64,000 bases of DNA from Achromobacter sp. UMC46. Lineage in GTDB: Bacteria > Pseudomonadota > Gammaproteobacteria > Burkholderiales > Burkholderiaceae_B. The stretch spans positions 62,001-126,000 of the forward strand of contig NZ_LZZS01000026.1 of assembly GCF_014170335.1 (NCBI RefSeq), written 5' to 3'. Positions 33,961 to 42,847 of this stretch are shown one piece after another (positions within the stretch are counted from its first letter, which is position 1; every line of letters starts with the position of its first letter). The notes beneath the pieces were generated by a model. That model worked only from the letters and a program-made list of their open reading frames with translations. It had not been told where the DNA came from and searched no databases. Both the position numbers and the translations under genes were made by a program.

Positions 33961-34887
33961 ATGAACTTCGATCCTCCCCACTTGCGCCGCGATTTCATCG
34001 GCTATGGCGCAAATCCCCCCGATCCCCAATGGCCCGACGGGGCCCGTCTGGCGTTGAACCTGTGCATCAACTATGAAGAAGGCGGCGAGCCTTCGGTGCC
34101 GGACGGCGATGCCGAATCCGAGACCGGGCTGACCGAAGGCGGCGCGGGCGGCTTTAGCGGCCGCGACCTGGCGGCCGAGTCGATGTTCGAATACGGCAGC
34201 CGCATCGGCTTTTGGCGGGTGCACCGGCAACTGCAATCGCGCGGCATGACGGCGACGGTCTTGGGCTGCGGCCTGGCGCTGGAACGCAACCCCGAGGTCT
34301 GCGAGGCCATCCGCGCGGCGGGCTATGACGTCTGCGCGCATGGCTGGCGCTGGGAGCGGCATCAGAACCTGACGTTGGAACAGGAACGCGAGCGCATCCG
34401 CCGCACGGTGGAATCGATCACCCGTTCGGTGGGCTCGCGCCCGCTGGGCTGGTACTGCCGCTATGGCCCCAGCCTGAATACCCGCGCATTGCTCGTGGAG
34501 GAAGGCGGCTTTCTTTACGATTCCGACACCTACAACGACGAACTCCCCTACTGGACCCGGGTGGCCGATAAGCCGCACCTGCTTGTGCCCTACGGATTGG
34601 CCAACAACGACGCCAAGTTCATCCGCGGCGGCATGGCTACCGGGCAGGACCTGTTCGAGTATCTGCGCGACGCCTTCGACCTGCTTTACGAAGAAGGAGC
34701 GACGGCCCCCAAGATGATGTCCGTCGGGCTGCACCTGCGCCTGGTCGGCCAGCCCGGCCGCGCGGCCGGCCTGGCGCGCTTCCTGGACCACGTGGCCGCC
34801 CATTCCGATGTGTGGGTGTGCCGCCGCGCAGATATCGCCCGCCACTGGCACGCCTGCCATCCGCCCGCCCAGGACGCACCGCGCTGA
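33961..34887 (+). CDS. puuE: PuuE-type allantoinase (CE4/polysaccharide deacetylase fold)
   Basis: 308 aa. LALNLCINYEEGGEPSVPDG, EYGSRIGFWRVHRQL and AHGWRWERHQNL are hallmarks of PuuE, the cofactor-independent allantoinase of the polysaccharide deacetylase family. It would hydrolyse allantoin to allantoate in the cytoplasm. The ATG at 33961 is annotated; a TTG at 33952 is closer to the AGGTGG motif and cannot be excluded. It lies 24 bases after allA and 44 bases before a Bug gene. Substrate specificity beyond allantoin-like ureides is inference. Confidence 0.8.
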   Translation: MNFDPPHLRRDFIGYGANPPDPQWPDGARLALNLCINYEEGGEPSVPDGDAESETGLTEGGAGGFSGRDLAAESMFEYGSRIGFWRVHRQLQSRGMTATVLGCGLALERNPEVCEAIRAAGYDVCAHGWRWERHQNLTLEQERERIRRTVESITRSVGSRPLGWYCRYGPSLNTRALLVEEGGFLYDSDTYNDELPYWTRVADKPHLLVPYGLANNDAKFIRGGMATGQDLFEYLRDAFDLLYEEGATAPKMMSVGLHLRLVGQPGRAAGLARFLDHVAAHSDVWVCRRADIARHWHACHPPAQDAPR

Positions 34888-34931
34888 TTCGTTTTCTGCA
34901 ATGACCCCGTTTTCTCTATCAGGAGAGCAGC

Positions 34932-35933
34932 ATGTCGAAGTACAGGAAATTCAATCGTCGCGGCGCGTTAGCCACGGCGCTGGCCGGATTGCTGGCGCTG
35001 GGCCTGAGCCCGGTTGCGCAAGCCCAGCCCCAACCTTATCCGAACAAGCCCATCCGCATCATCGTGCCCTTCCCGCCCGGCGGCGCGGCGGACACGCTGG
35101 CGCGCGCGCTGTCGCAACAACTGAACGACACGCTTGGCAAGCAGGTGATCGTCGAGAACCGGGCCGGCGCGGGCGGCACCATCGGGACCAATGCGGTGGC
35201 AAGGGCGGAACCGGACGGCTACACGCTGCTGCTGGGCAACGTATCGACCCTGGCGATCGCGCCCAGCCTGTACCCGAACCTGAACTATGACCCGGTGAAG
35301 GACTTCCAGCCGATCACCCTCGTCGGCAAAAGCCCGCTGGTCTTCGCCATCAACCCGGGCCTGCCGGCCAAGAACCTGCCTGAACTCATTGCGCTGGCGT
35401 CCAAAGAACCCGGCAAGCTGACGTTCGGCTCATCCGGCGCCGGCAGCATCACCCATTTGACGGGCGAAGTCCTCAACCTGGCCACGGGCGGCAAGCTGGT
35501 GCACGTGCCCTACAAGGGCAGCTCGCCGGTGCTGCTGGCCGTGGCGTCGGGCGAACTGAGCATGGGCGTCACGCAGGTCGTGGAAATGCTGCCTCAGTAC
35601 AAAGGCGGCCGGGTCGGCGCGGCGGCGGTGACGGGAACCGAGAAGTCGCCGGCGCTGCCCGACGTCTCGACGGCAGCGTCGCAGGGCGTGAAGGGCTTGG
35701 AAGCGACTACGTGGTACAGCCTGATGGCGCCCGCCGGCGTGCCGGCAGCGGTCATCGACCGCTTGCAACCCGCCCTGCAGAAAGTGCTGTCCAATCCCGA
35801 ACTGCTAAAACGCTATGCCGACGAAGGCCTGATCCTGGCCCCGTCCACGCCAGCGGAACTCACCGCCTTCCTGGGCAAGGAAGTCCAGGACTGGGCCGCC
35901 GTCATCAGGCAGGCGGGCGTGAAGCTGGACTAG
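34932..35933 (+). CDS. Bug-family (TctC) periplasmic solute receptor
   Basis: 333 aa. The N-terminus carries FNRRGALATALAGLLALGLS, possibly a weak Tat or normal Sec signal, cleaved near AQAQ. Bug hallmarks: IRIIVPFPPGGAADTLARAL, VENRAGAGGTIGTNAVARAE, NYDPVKDFQPITLV and HVPYKGSSPVLLAVASGEL. Last gene of gntR-allA-puuE-bug; AGGAGAG precedes the ATG. By context it probably binds allantoin or a related ureide. No TctAB permease is nearby. It converges with the 35986 binding-protein gene without a convincing terminator. Confidence 0.88.
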   Translation: MSKYRKFNRRGALATALAGLLALGLSPVAQAQPQPYPNKPIRIIVPFPPGGAADTLARALSQQLNDTLGKQVIVENRAGAGGTIGTNAVARAEPDGYTLLLGNVSTLAIAPSLYPNLNYDPVKDFQPITLVGKSPLVFAINPGLPAKNLPELIALASKEPGKLTFGSSGAGSITHLTGEVLNLATGGKLVHVPYKGSSPVLLAVASGELSMGVTQVVEMLPQYKGGRVGAAAVTGTEKSPALPDVSTAASQGVKGLEATTWYSLMAPAGVPAAVIDRLQPALQKVLSNPELLKRYADEGLILAPSTPAELTAFLGKEVQDWAAVIRQAGVKLD

Positions 35934-35985
35934 GGCGGCCCTGCGGGAGGGACGCCTCTGGACGCCTGGGAAGTGGCCGGAAGCA

Positions 35986-37542
35986 TTACTTCCCTTCGAC
36001 GACCTTGGTCTCCCACACCCTGGGCTTGCCTTCCCACACCGAGAAGCCTTCGACGCGCTTGTTGACCGCCCAGGCGTCGGCGCCGTTGTACAGCATCAGC
36101 ATCGGCGTCTGCTCCAGCATCAGCGCGTGCAGCTGATCGAACAGGGCCTGGCGCTTGGCCGGGTCCGATTCCAGGAAGCTTTCGTCGATTAGCTTCTGCG
36201 CGGCGGGATCGTCCCAGACCTTGCGCGGCTGCTTGGCCTTGTCGCCCGAGAACTGCTCGAAGCTGAGCGACGGGTCCAGGCGGGACGAGAACGAGAACGA
36301 GCTGACCTGGTACTTGCCGGTGTTGTAGCGGTCCAGCTGCGTGGCCCACTCCAGCACTTCGATCTTGGCATTGATGCCGACCGACTGCATCATGGCCTGC
36401 GCGATCACCGCGACCTGGTAGCTGGGCACGTGGGCACGCTTGTTCGCGTAGATGACGATGGGCTCGCCCTTGTAGCCCGCTTCCTTCAGCAATTGCTGCG
36501 CACGCGCCGGGTCGTACTTGTAGCTGCGTTTTTCGGCTTCCTTGTAGTAGGCCGAGCCGGCGTGGACCGCCGAGTTGTTCAACTGGCCCAGGCCTTCGGA
36601 GGCGGCGGCCACCACCTGCGGGATATCCAGCGCGGCGGCGATCGCCTGGCGCACCTTCACGTTCTTCAGCACCGGGTCCTGGGTCTGGAACAGCAGCACG
36701 TGCTTGACCGCGTCGTGGGGGCTGAAGACGGTCAGGTTCTTGGCGCTTTTCAGTTCGCCCACATCGGTGTTGGTGATCTGGCTGGCGTCGATGGCGCCGG
36801 ACATCAGGCCGGCCTTGGACGTGGACGGGTCCGGCACCACCAGGAACTTCACTTCGTCCACCAGCGGGCGCTTGGAACCGACGTAGCCGTCCGGCTTGTC
36901 GCCTTCGGGCGACACGTAGTCCTTGAACGCGGACAGCAAGGTGTATTCGCCGCGCTTCCAGTCCTTGAACATGTAGGGACCGGTGCCCACGGGCTTGATC
37001 CACGACCCGTCCGCCGCGACCGAATCCTTGGAGATGATGGCGGTCATGCCGCAGTCGGTGCGCGCCAGCGAATCCAGGAACACGGCCGACTTGCGGTCCA
37101 CCTTCATCACCACGGTCTTCGCGTCGGGCGCGGTCACTTCCGTCACCTTCAGGCCGTTGCGGCCGTCGAAGTCGCTGCGGCAGCGCCAATCCGTCTTCGG
37201 ATCCATGTAGCGCTGCCAGTTCCAGATCACGTCGGCGGACGTCAGCGCGGCGCCGTTGTGGAACTTGACGCCGTCGCGCAGCGTGAAGGTGTATGCCAGG
37301 CCGTCCGGCGACAGGTCCACCGACTTGGCCAGCAGCGGGCCGACCGTGCCGTTCTCGCGGTAGCCGACCAGGCCTTCGACGATATTGAGCACCACGCCGT
37401 CAGTCGTGTTGTCGCGGTTGACACCGGGGTTGGTCGACCGGATGTCGGCCGGTTGCGCCACGGTCAGCACGGCCGCGTGGACCGGCACGGCGGCAAGCGC
37501 CAGGGAGAGCGCAAGCGCTCTGGGAACAAAATGGTGGTGCAT
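35986..37542 (-). CDS. ABC family 5 substrate-binding protein, paralogue of the 30628-32190 product
   Basis: 518 aa from the ATG at 37542, preceded by GGGGAG. The signal peptide ends near VPVHA. The mature start LTVAQPADIRSTNPGVNRDN aligns directly with the paralogue's LRISLTADIRSTEPGVNRDS. Ligand-lobe segments such as VGSKRPLVDEVKFLVVPDPS are shared. A promoter with operator copy 2 lies 40-65 bases upstream. The importer operon of the same strand ends about 0.9 kb upstream, separated by the gntR gene, so this protein is the nearest partner of that importer. Confidence 0.85.
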   Translation of the reverse strand: MHHHFVPRALALSLALAAVPVHAAVLTVAQPADIRSTNPGVNRDNTTDGVVLNIVEGLVGYRENGTVGPLLAKSVDLSPDGLAYTFTLRDGVKFHNGAALTSADVIWNWQRYMDPKTDWRCRSDFDGRNGLKVTEVTAPDAKTVVMKVDRKSAVFLDSLARTDCGMTAIISKDSVAADGSWIKPVGTGPYMFKDWKRGEYTLLSAFKDYVSPEGDKPDGYVGSKRPLVDEVKFLVVPDPSTSKAGLMSGAIDASQITNTDVGELKSAKNLTVFSPHDAVKHVLLFQTQDPVLKNVKVRQAIAAALDIPQVVAAASEGLGQLNNSAVHAGSAYYKEAEKRSYKYDPARAQQLLKEAGYKGEPIVIYANKRAHVPSYQVAVIAQAMMQSVGINAKIEVLEWATQLDRYNTGKYQVSSFSFSSRLDPSLSFEQFSGDKAKQPRKVWDDPAAQKLIDESFLESDPAKRQALFDQLHALMLEQTPMLMLYNGADAWAVNKRVEGFSVWEGKPRVWETKVVEGK

Positions 37543-37578
37543 GGAAAAGACTCCCCGGCGTGCGGCGCAGATTTCACG

Positions 37579-37607
37579 CATATATTGGCGCCAAAATAAT
37601 CTGCTAA
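37579..37607 (-). promoter_or_regulatory. Promoter containing TTGGCGCCAA operator copy 2
   Basis: On the minus strand TTAGCA (37607-37602), 17 bases and TATATG (37584-37579) make a moderate promoter whose spacer holds the TTGGCGCCAA core (37585-37594). The 18-mer 37582-37599 is identical to copy 1. A protein bound here would sit between -35 and -10, as expected for repression. Confidence 0.55.
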
Positions 37608-37662
37608 TTATGGCGACTCCTCCGTAAGCCGCCATCGGGGGTATCCCTGAAGCACTCGCGGG

Positions 37663-37702
37663 AAAACAACGCGGCGGCCCCCTTTTCAGGTGGGCCGCCG
37701 CG
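37663..37702 (-). terminator. Rho-independent terminator after gntR
   Basis: Eleven-base arms CGCGGCGGCCC (37670-37680) and GGGCCGCCGCG (37692-37702). The minus-strand RNA continues TTGTTTTCC. It ends the gntR transcript before the binding-protein promoter. Confidence 0.75.
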
Positions 37703-37734
37703 TGGGCGAAGCGCCATCGGCCGGATGCGCCGCG

Positions 37735-38355
37735 TCAGGAGATGTCTTGCCCCACGTGCTGGGCAATGATCTTCTGCAGCAGTTTGACGTCGCGGGCCTC
37801 CAGCGCTTCGACCATGTCGAAGTGTTCGCGCGCCGAGATTTCGATGCGTGAACGGGTCACCCATTCCTTGGCGGGCGCCGCGGGCCCGCGCGCGCGGGTT
37901 TCCTGGATCAGGGCGGCCAGTTCGCGGTTGCTGCACAGGTCGTACATGCCGGCGTGGAACGCCAGGTTGACCTCGTACTGCTCCAGCAAGGTGCCGTCGT
38001 GCAGCAGCTTGGCGAAGCGTTCGGCCAGCGTGCGCAGCGCCCGGACCTTTGCCGCCGTGACGTTGGGCATCAGGTCGGCCGCCGCCCCGGTTTCCAGCAG
38101 GACACGGATGTCGCGGATCTGCAGATGCTGGTCCGGGTCCATCGCATAGACGTGATAGCCCCGGTTCGGGATGTGCGCAATCAGCCGCTTGGCGGCCAAT
38201 TGGTCTAGCGCCCGCCGGACGTCCAGACGCTTGGCGTCATAGCGCTCTTGCAGGTCGATCTGTTTCAACCAGGCGCCGGGACCATACACACCCGACTGAA
38301 TATCATGGGCAATACGGTCTACCAGGCCGGGCTGTGTCGCTGCCGCTTTCGGCAT
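37735..38355 (-). CDS. GntR-family (FCD type) regulator, candidate controller of the TTGGCGCCAA regulon
   Basis: 206 aa. The winged helix is at residues 8-70 (LVDRIAHDIQSGVYGPGAWL, then LKQIDLQERYDAKRLDVRRA) and an FCD helical domain follows, with LLETGAAADLMP and NLAFHAGMYDLCSN holding likely metal/ligand residues. GGGAG precedes the ATG. It lies between the importer operon and the binding-protein gene, both of which carry the TTGGCGCCAA motif, and ends in its own terminator. That placement makes it the prime candidate regulator; this is inference. Confidence 0.88.
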   Translation of the reverse strand: MPKAAATQPGLVDRIAHDIQSGVYGPGAWLKQIDLQERYDAKRLDVRRALDQLAAKRLIAHIPNRGYHVYAMDPDQHLQIRDIRVLLETGAAADLMPNVTAAKVRALRTLAERFAKLLHDGTLLEQYEVNLAFHAGMYDLCSNRELAALIQETRARGPAAPAKEWVTRSRIEISAREHFDMVEALEARDVKLLQKIIAQHVGQDIS

Positions 38356-38416
38356 GGACCACTCCCGTCAATCAAATCCAAAACGCGTATTTTAGGCATA
38401 ACTTCTTGCGGCGATA

Positions 38417-38436
38417 GCAGGGGGTTCCCCCCCTGC
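38417..38436 (-). terminator. Hairpin after the dppDF-type gene
   Basis: GCAGGGGG (38417-38424), TTCC, CCCCCTGC (38429-38436). The stem is strong, but no U-tract follows on the minus strand, so it is a weak terminator candidate between the importer operon and gntR. Confidence 0.35.
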
Positions 38437-38438
38437 CC

Positions 38439-40094
38439 TCACGCGCTGGCCCGCAAGGGCTCTTGCCCGTCCAACCGCCACCGCAGGCGCACGCCCCCAG
38501 TATCGGTGGATTCCAGCGCCGGGATCGCCGACAGCAGGCTACGCGTGTAGTCATTCTGCGGCCGGTCGAACACGGCGTCGCGCGAGCCTTGCTCGACAAT
38601 GCCGCCATCGCGCATCACCACCACCCGGTCGGCCACCTGCTCCACCACGCCCAGGTCGTGGCTGATGAACAGGCACGAGAACCCGTGCCGTTCCTGCAAG
38701 TCGGCGAACAGGTCCAGCACCTGCGCCCGGACGGTGACGTCCAGCGCGGATACCGGTTCATCGGCGATCACGAACGCCGGGCGGCGCACGATGGCGCGGG
38801 CGATGGCCACGCGCTGACGCTGGCCGCCGGACATCTCATGCGGAAAGCGCTTGGCGTACTCGGACCCCAGGCCCACCTCCGCCAGCACCTCGTCCACGCG
38901 GCGGCGCCTGTCCGCCGCGGGCATGTCGCTCAGCATGCGCAGGCCTTCACCCACCAGCTGCCCGATGGTCATGCGCGGGTCCAGCGACGAATACGGGTCC
39001 TGGAACACCATCTGGCAATTCAGGCGGTAGTCGCGCCAGGCGGCCGAGCGCCGGTTCACCAGCTGGTTGCGGAACAGGATCTGGCCGGACGTGGGCGCCA
39101 GCAGGCCGGCGATCGCCCGGCCCAGCGTCGTCTTGCCCGAACCCGATCCGCCGACGACCGCGACGACTTCGCGCGGCTGCACATGCAGGTCGATGCCGCC
39201 CAGGGCGCGCTTGGCGTTCGTGCGGGAGAACAGGCGCTGGTGGCCCGCGTAGTCCACCACCAGGTTCTTGACCTCGACGATGGGCGCCTCCGGCGCCAGC
39301 TTGCGGGCCGGCAGGCGGCGCGGCATTGCGTCCAGCAGCTTGCGCGTGTAGGGGTGCTGCGGCCGCTCCAGGATGCCGGCGGTCGTGCCCGTTTCCAGCA
39401 CCTTGCCATGCTGCATCACCACCATGCGCTCGGTATAGCGCGCCACCATCGGCAGGTCGTGGCTGATCATCAGCACCGCCGTATGGTGTTCGCGCGTCAG
39501 GTCCACCATCAGTTCCAGGACGTCGCGCTGCACCACCGCGTCCAGGGCGGTGGTGGGCTCGTCGGCGATCAGCAGGGCCGGCTCCAGCAGCATCACCGAG
39601 GCCAGCATCATGCGCTGGCGCATGCCGCCCGAAAACTCGTGCGGCCAGGCGTCCATCGCCCCCTTGGGGTCGCGAATGCCGACGCGGCGCAGCATTTCAA
39701 GGATGCGTTCGCGGCGCTGCGCCGTGGACAAGTCCTTGCGGTGCAGCTTCAGGCCTTCGTCCAGCTGGCGGCCGATCGGCATGGACGGGTTCAGCGACGT
39801 CATCGGCTCCTGGAAGACCATGCCGATGCGCGCGCCGCGCAGCTTGCGCAGCACGGCAGGATCGGCCTTCGTCACGTCCACGCCTTCGAACAGGATGGCC
39901 CCGCCGGCCACCACCAGCGGCGCCGGCGTCAGGCCCATGATGGCGCGTGCCGCCTGGGTCTTGCCGCTGCCGGATTCGCCGACGATGCCGACCATTTCGC
40001 CCGGCGCTACGTCGAAGGACACGCCGCTGACGATCTCGCGGCCGCCTTCGCCCACCGTCAGGGACAGGTTCGATACGGTTACCAGTGCGCTCAT
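38439..40094 (-). CDS. Fused ABC-importer ATPase (DppD-DppF in one chain)
   Basis: 551 aa with two complete ATPase domains. First half: Walker A GESGSGKTQ, signature FSGGMRQR, Walker B LLIADEPTTALD. Second half (from about 265): GGSGSGKTT, MSGGQRQR, FVIADEPVSALD. Both have the oligopeptide-type C-terminal region (QHPYTRKLLDAMP; QNDYTRSLLSAIP). It powers import through the two permeases encoded just upstream, with a four-base ATGA overlap. Such fusions are common in Proteobacterial dipeptide, glutathione and microcin C-like importers. Cytoplasmic face of the inner membrane. Confidence 0.92.
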   Translation of the reverse strand: MSALVTVSNLSLTVGEGGREIVSGVSFDVAPGEMVGIVGESGSGKTQAARAIMGLTPAPLVVAGGAILFEGVDVTKADPAVLRKLRGARIGMVFQEPMTSLNPSMPIGRQLDEGLKLHRKDLSTAQRRERILEMLRRVGIRDPKGAMDAWPHEFSGGMRQRMMLASVMLLEPALLIADEPTTALDAVVQRDVLELMVDLTREHHTAVLMISHDLPMVARYTERMVVMQHGKVLETGTTAGILERPQHPYTRKLLDAMPRRLPARKLAPEAPIVEVKNLVVDYAGHQRLFSRTNAKRALGGIDLHVQPREVVAVVGGSGSGKTTLGRAIAGLLAPTSGQILFRNQLVNRRSAAWRDYRLNCQMVFQDPYSSLDPRMTIGQLVGEGLRMLSDMPAADRRRRVDEVLAEVGLGSEYAKRFPHEMSGGQRQRVAIARAIVRRPAFVIADEPVSALDVTVRAQVLDLFADLQERHGFSCLFISHDLGVVEQVADRVVVMRDGGIVEQGSRDAVFDRPQNDYTRSLLSAIPALESTDTGGVRLRWRLDGQEPLRASA

Positions 40095-40912
40095 TGCACG
40101 CCCCTCATGCGGGGATCGAGACGGTCTCGCACCGCGTCGCCCAGCAGGTTGATCCCCAGCAGCGCGAGCGCGATGGCCAGGCCGGGAAGGATGGAAAGAT
40201 ACGAGGCCTGCGCCATGAACGGGCGCGCGGCGGCGAGCATGTTGCCCCAGGTCGGCGCGGGCGGCGGCACGCCCAGGCCCAGGAAGGACAGCGCGCTTTC
40301 CGCCAGGATCACCCAGCCGAACATGGACGTGGCCAGCACGGTCAGCGGCGCCACGCAGTTGGGCAGCACGTGCCGGAACATGGTGTAGAGCTCGGAATTG
40401 CCCAGCACCCGGGACGACTCGATGAACTCCTTTTCGCGCAGGGACAGCACCGTGCCCCGCACGATGCGCGTCACCGACGGCGTGTAGGCCAGGCCCAGCG
40501 CCAGGATGATGCCGTACTTGTTGGCGCCCACCACCGCCAGCAGCCCCAACGCCAGCAGCAGGCCCGGGAAGGCCAGCAGCGCATTGTTGAAGGCCATGAT
40601 GATGCGGTCGGTCCAGCCGCGCACGAAGCCCGTCAGGGTACCGATCGCGGTGCCCGCCACGATGGCGAACGTGACGGTCAGCAGGCTGATCCAGACGCTG
40701 CTTGCGGCCCCGGCCAACAGGCGCGACAGTTCGTCGCGGCCGAATTCGTCGGTGCCCAGCAGGAAATCTCCGCCCGGCGGCTTGAGCCGCGCGACGAAGT
40801 TGATCTTGAGCGGGTCATGCGGCGTCCAGAAGGCGCCCATGACCGCCGCGACGATCATCGCCCCGACGATCACGCCGCCCAGGAGCGCGTTAGCTGCGAT
40901 TCGCTTTTTCAT
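40091..40912 (-). CDS. ABC importer permease, DppC type
   Basis: 273 aa. One membrane segment precedes HDPLKINFVARLKPPGGDFL and GTDEFGRDELSRLLAGAASS, the conserved OppC/DppC N-terminal motif. The permease EAA loop is seen in ESSRVLGNSELYTMFRHVLP. Four more membrane segments follow. It pairs with the DppB-type permease to form the channel. The start overlaps the dppB stop and the stop overlaps the ATPase start (ATGA both times), so three genes are translationally coupled. Confidence 0.9.
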   Translation of the reverse strand: MKKRIAANALLGGVIVGAMIVAAVMGAFWTPHDPLKINFVARLKPPGGDFLLGTDEFGRDELSRLLAGAASSVWISLLTVTFAIVAGTAIGTLTGFVRGWTDRIIMAFNNALLAFPGLLLALGLLAVVGANKYGIILALGLAYTPSVTRIVRGTVLSLREKEFIESSRVLGNSELYTMFRHVLPNCVAPLTVLATSMFGWVILAESALSFLGLGVPPPAPTWGNMLAAARPFMAQASYLSILPGLAIALALLGINLLGDAVRDRLDPRMRGVQ

Positions 40913-41853
40913 TCGGCGGTCACTCTCGGGTCGAAGATGGGATAGCAAAGGTCGATCAGCAGGTTCACGATCACGTAGACGACGCCCACGAACAACAGGC
41001 AGCCCTGGATGACGGGGTAGTCGCGCGCGAAGATCGAATCCACCAGCAGGCGGCCCAATCCGGGAATCGTGAACACGGTTTCCACCACCGCGATGCCGCC
41101 CAGCAGATTGCCCAGCACCAGGCCGATCAGCGTCCAGGTCGGGCCGAAGGCGTTGCGGAACGCGTGGCGCATCAGCACGGCCGATTCGGACAAGCCCTTG
41201 GCGCGCGCATGGGTGATGTAGTCCAGCCGCAGCACTTCCAGCGTGCTGGCGCGCGCCATGCGCATCAGCACCCCGATCTCGTGCAGGAACAGCGTCAGGA
41301 TGGGCATGGCCAGGTACAGCAGGCCCGCCTTCCAGTCTTCGCCGATGGACACGTAGCCCACTACCGGCAGCCATTGCAGCTTCAGGCCGAAGAAGATCAA
41401 GAGCAGCAAGCCCAGCCAGAAGGTCGGGATGGACACCAGCAGCGTCGCCGAACCGACCAGGAACAGGTCGGGCCATTTGTTCTGCTTCCAGGCCGCGATC
41501 ATGCCGGCGGGCACGGCGACCAGCGCGGCGAACAGCACCGCCACCAGCACCACGCGCCCGCTGATCAGGAAGCGGTCCCACACCAGCGGCAGCACGGGCT
41601 GCCCGGTGTTGATGGACGATCCCAGATCGCCGTGCAGCATGTTGCCGAACCAGATGCCGAACTGGGTCAGCCAGGTCTGGTCCAGCCCCAGGCGCGCACG
41701 CAGGTCCGCCAGGGCGGCCGGCGTGGCCAGGTCGCCCAGCAGCAGTTGGGCGGGATCGCCCGGAATCAGCCGGATCATCACGAACACCGCCACCGCCACG
41801 ATCAGCAGGGTCGGCACGGCCATGACAATTCGGGATAGCGCAAAACGCAGCAT
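40909..41853 (-). CDS. ABC importer permease, DppB type
   Basis: 314 aa. Typical OppB/DppB features: an N-terminal membrane segment, FVMIRLIPGDPAQLLLGD, LRARLGLDQTWLTQFGIWFG and NMLHGDLGSS, and the EAA loop DYITHARAKGLSESAVLMRH. It lies 58 bases after the alpha/beta hydrolase gene on the same strand, so hydrolase and importer are probably one transcript from the promoter at about 42.85 kb. Substrate not readable; by context the ligands of the two paralogous binding proteins. Confidence 0.9.
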   Translation of the reverse strand: MLRFALSRIVMAVPTLLIVAVAVFVMIRLIPGDPAQLLLGDLATPAALADLRARLGLDQTWLTQFGIWFGNMLHGDLGSSINTGQPVLPLVWDRFLISGRVVLVAVLFAALVAVPAGMIAAWKQNKWPDLFLVGSATLLVSIPTFWLGLLLLIFFGLKLQWLPVVGYVSIGEDWKAGLLYLAMPILTLFLHEIGVLMRMARASTLEVLRLDYITHARAKGLSESAVLMRHAFRNAFGPTWTLIGLVLGNLLGGIAVVETVFTIPGLGRLLVDSIFARDYPVIQGCLLFVGVVYVIVNLLIDLCYPIFDPRVTAE

Positions 41854-41911
41854 GGCCCTCTCCTATTCCTGGACGCCGCGCGGCGGTGCGCCGCGCCCGC
41901 GTCCAGCGATA

Positions 41912-42781
41912 TCAATTATCAGCATGTCGCAACTTGCGCAGCGCGTCCGCCAGGAAGTCCTGCACCTGGCCCACGCACTTCAAACCGTCATGCGGCACGT
42001 TCTCGACCACGTCCAGCACCGCCTTCACGCCTTGCGCTTCGAACGAACGGCGCAGCGACTCCAGGCGCTCGGGGCGCGTCTTGCCGGCGTCGTTGGCGCC
42101 CGGCATGAAGAACTTGCCGCCTTCGCGGTGGGTGATTTCCCAGGTTTCCAGGTCGGCCTTGCCCACGATCATGTGGACGGCGACCTCTTTAAGCGCCTCG
42201 ATGTCGACGGCCTTGCCGAAACGGGCTTCGGCATCGCGCACGCCCACCCACCAGTCCTGGCTGGGGTCCAGCAGCGTGACCGAGCCCGGCGCGCCGATCG
42301 ACACGGCCCACAGGCTTTCCGGGTGCAGGTAGGCGTAGCGGTTGACGAACTGGCCGCCGCCCGAATAGCCGAACAGGCCGAACTTCTTGAAGTCGCGGCC
42401 GAACTTCTCGCCGACTTCGGCCACCATGTCCAGCAGGATCTGGTCATAGCGGATGTCGCCTTCGCGCAGCTGCTTGAAGCCGTCGCGGTTGCCGTCGCCC
42501 AGCGGGCCCACGGGGAACAGCGGGCACAGCACGATGCAGTCGTTCCAGCGCGCGAACTCGGCGAACGCGTCGCGGTATTCCACGAAGGCGCGGCCGGTGC
42601 CGTGCATGATCACCACCAGCTCCATCGGGTGGCGGGCGGTGTCGATGTGCGGCGGCACATACATGCAATAGGAAAAGCGCGGATCGGAACGGGCCGCGAA
42701 GACGGTGCTGTGGCCCAGGTCGTATATGGCCCGCGCGCGGGCGGCGTCGGGCTGGATGGCGGGAGCTGCGTTGGACTGCAT
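41912..42781 (-). CDS. Alpha/beta-hydrolase (esterase / PHB-depolymerase-like)
   Basis: 289 aa from the ATG at 42781, which has GAGGAAAT upstream. The nucleophile elbow GYSGGG places Ser140. Oxyanion-side segments are VVIMHGTGRAFVEYRD; a late NVPHDGLKCVGQ segment supplies the likely catalytic His and the Asp lies between. No signal peptide is seen. Encoded at the head of the importer operon behind operator copy 3, so it may hydrolyse the imported compound or release an acyl/ester group. Amide or ester specificity cannot be decided from sequence. Confidence 0.78.
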   Translation of the reverse strand: MQSNAAPAIQPDAARARAIYDLGHSTVFAARSDPRFSYCMYVPPHIDTARHPMELVVIMHGTGRAFVEYRDAFAEFARWNDCIVLCPLFPVGPLGDGNRDGFKQLREGDIRYDQILLDMVAEVGEKFGRDFKKFGLFGYSGGGQFVNRYAYLHPESLWAVSIGAPGSVTLLDPSQDWWVGVRDAEARFGKAVDIEALKEVAVHMIVGKADLETWEITHREGGKFFMPGANDAGKTRPERLESLRRSFEAQGVKAVLDVVENVPHDGLKCVGQVQDFLADALRKLRHADN

Positions 42782-42847
42782 GATTTCCTCGTTTCCATGG
42801 CCGCGGCGCGGGCGCATGGTCTATGCCGGTGGTCGAAACAATAATCA

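Noticed and set aside
38376..38400. CCAAAACGCGTATTTTAGG upstream of the GntR at 38355 as a fourth operator copy
   Set aside because: Imperfect palindrome that lacks the GGCGCC core; not convincing as the same site.
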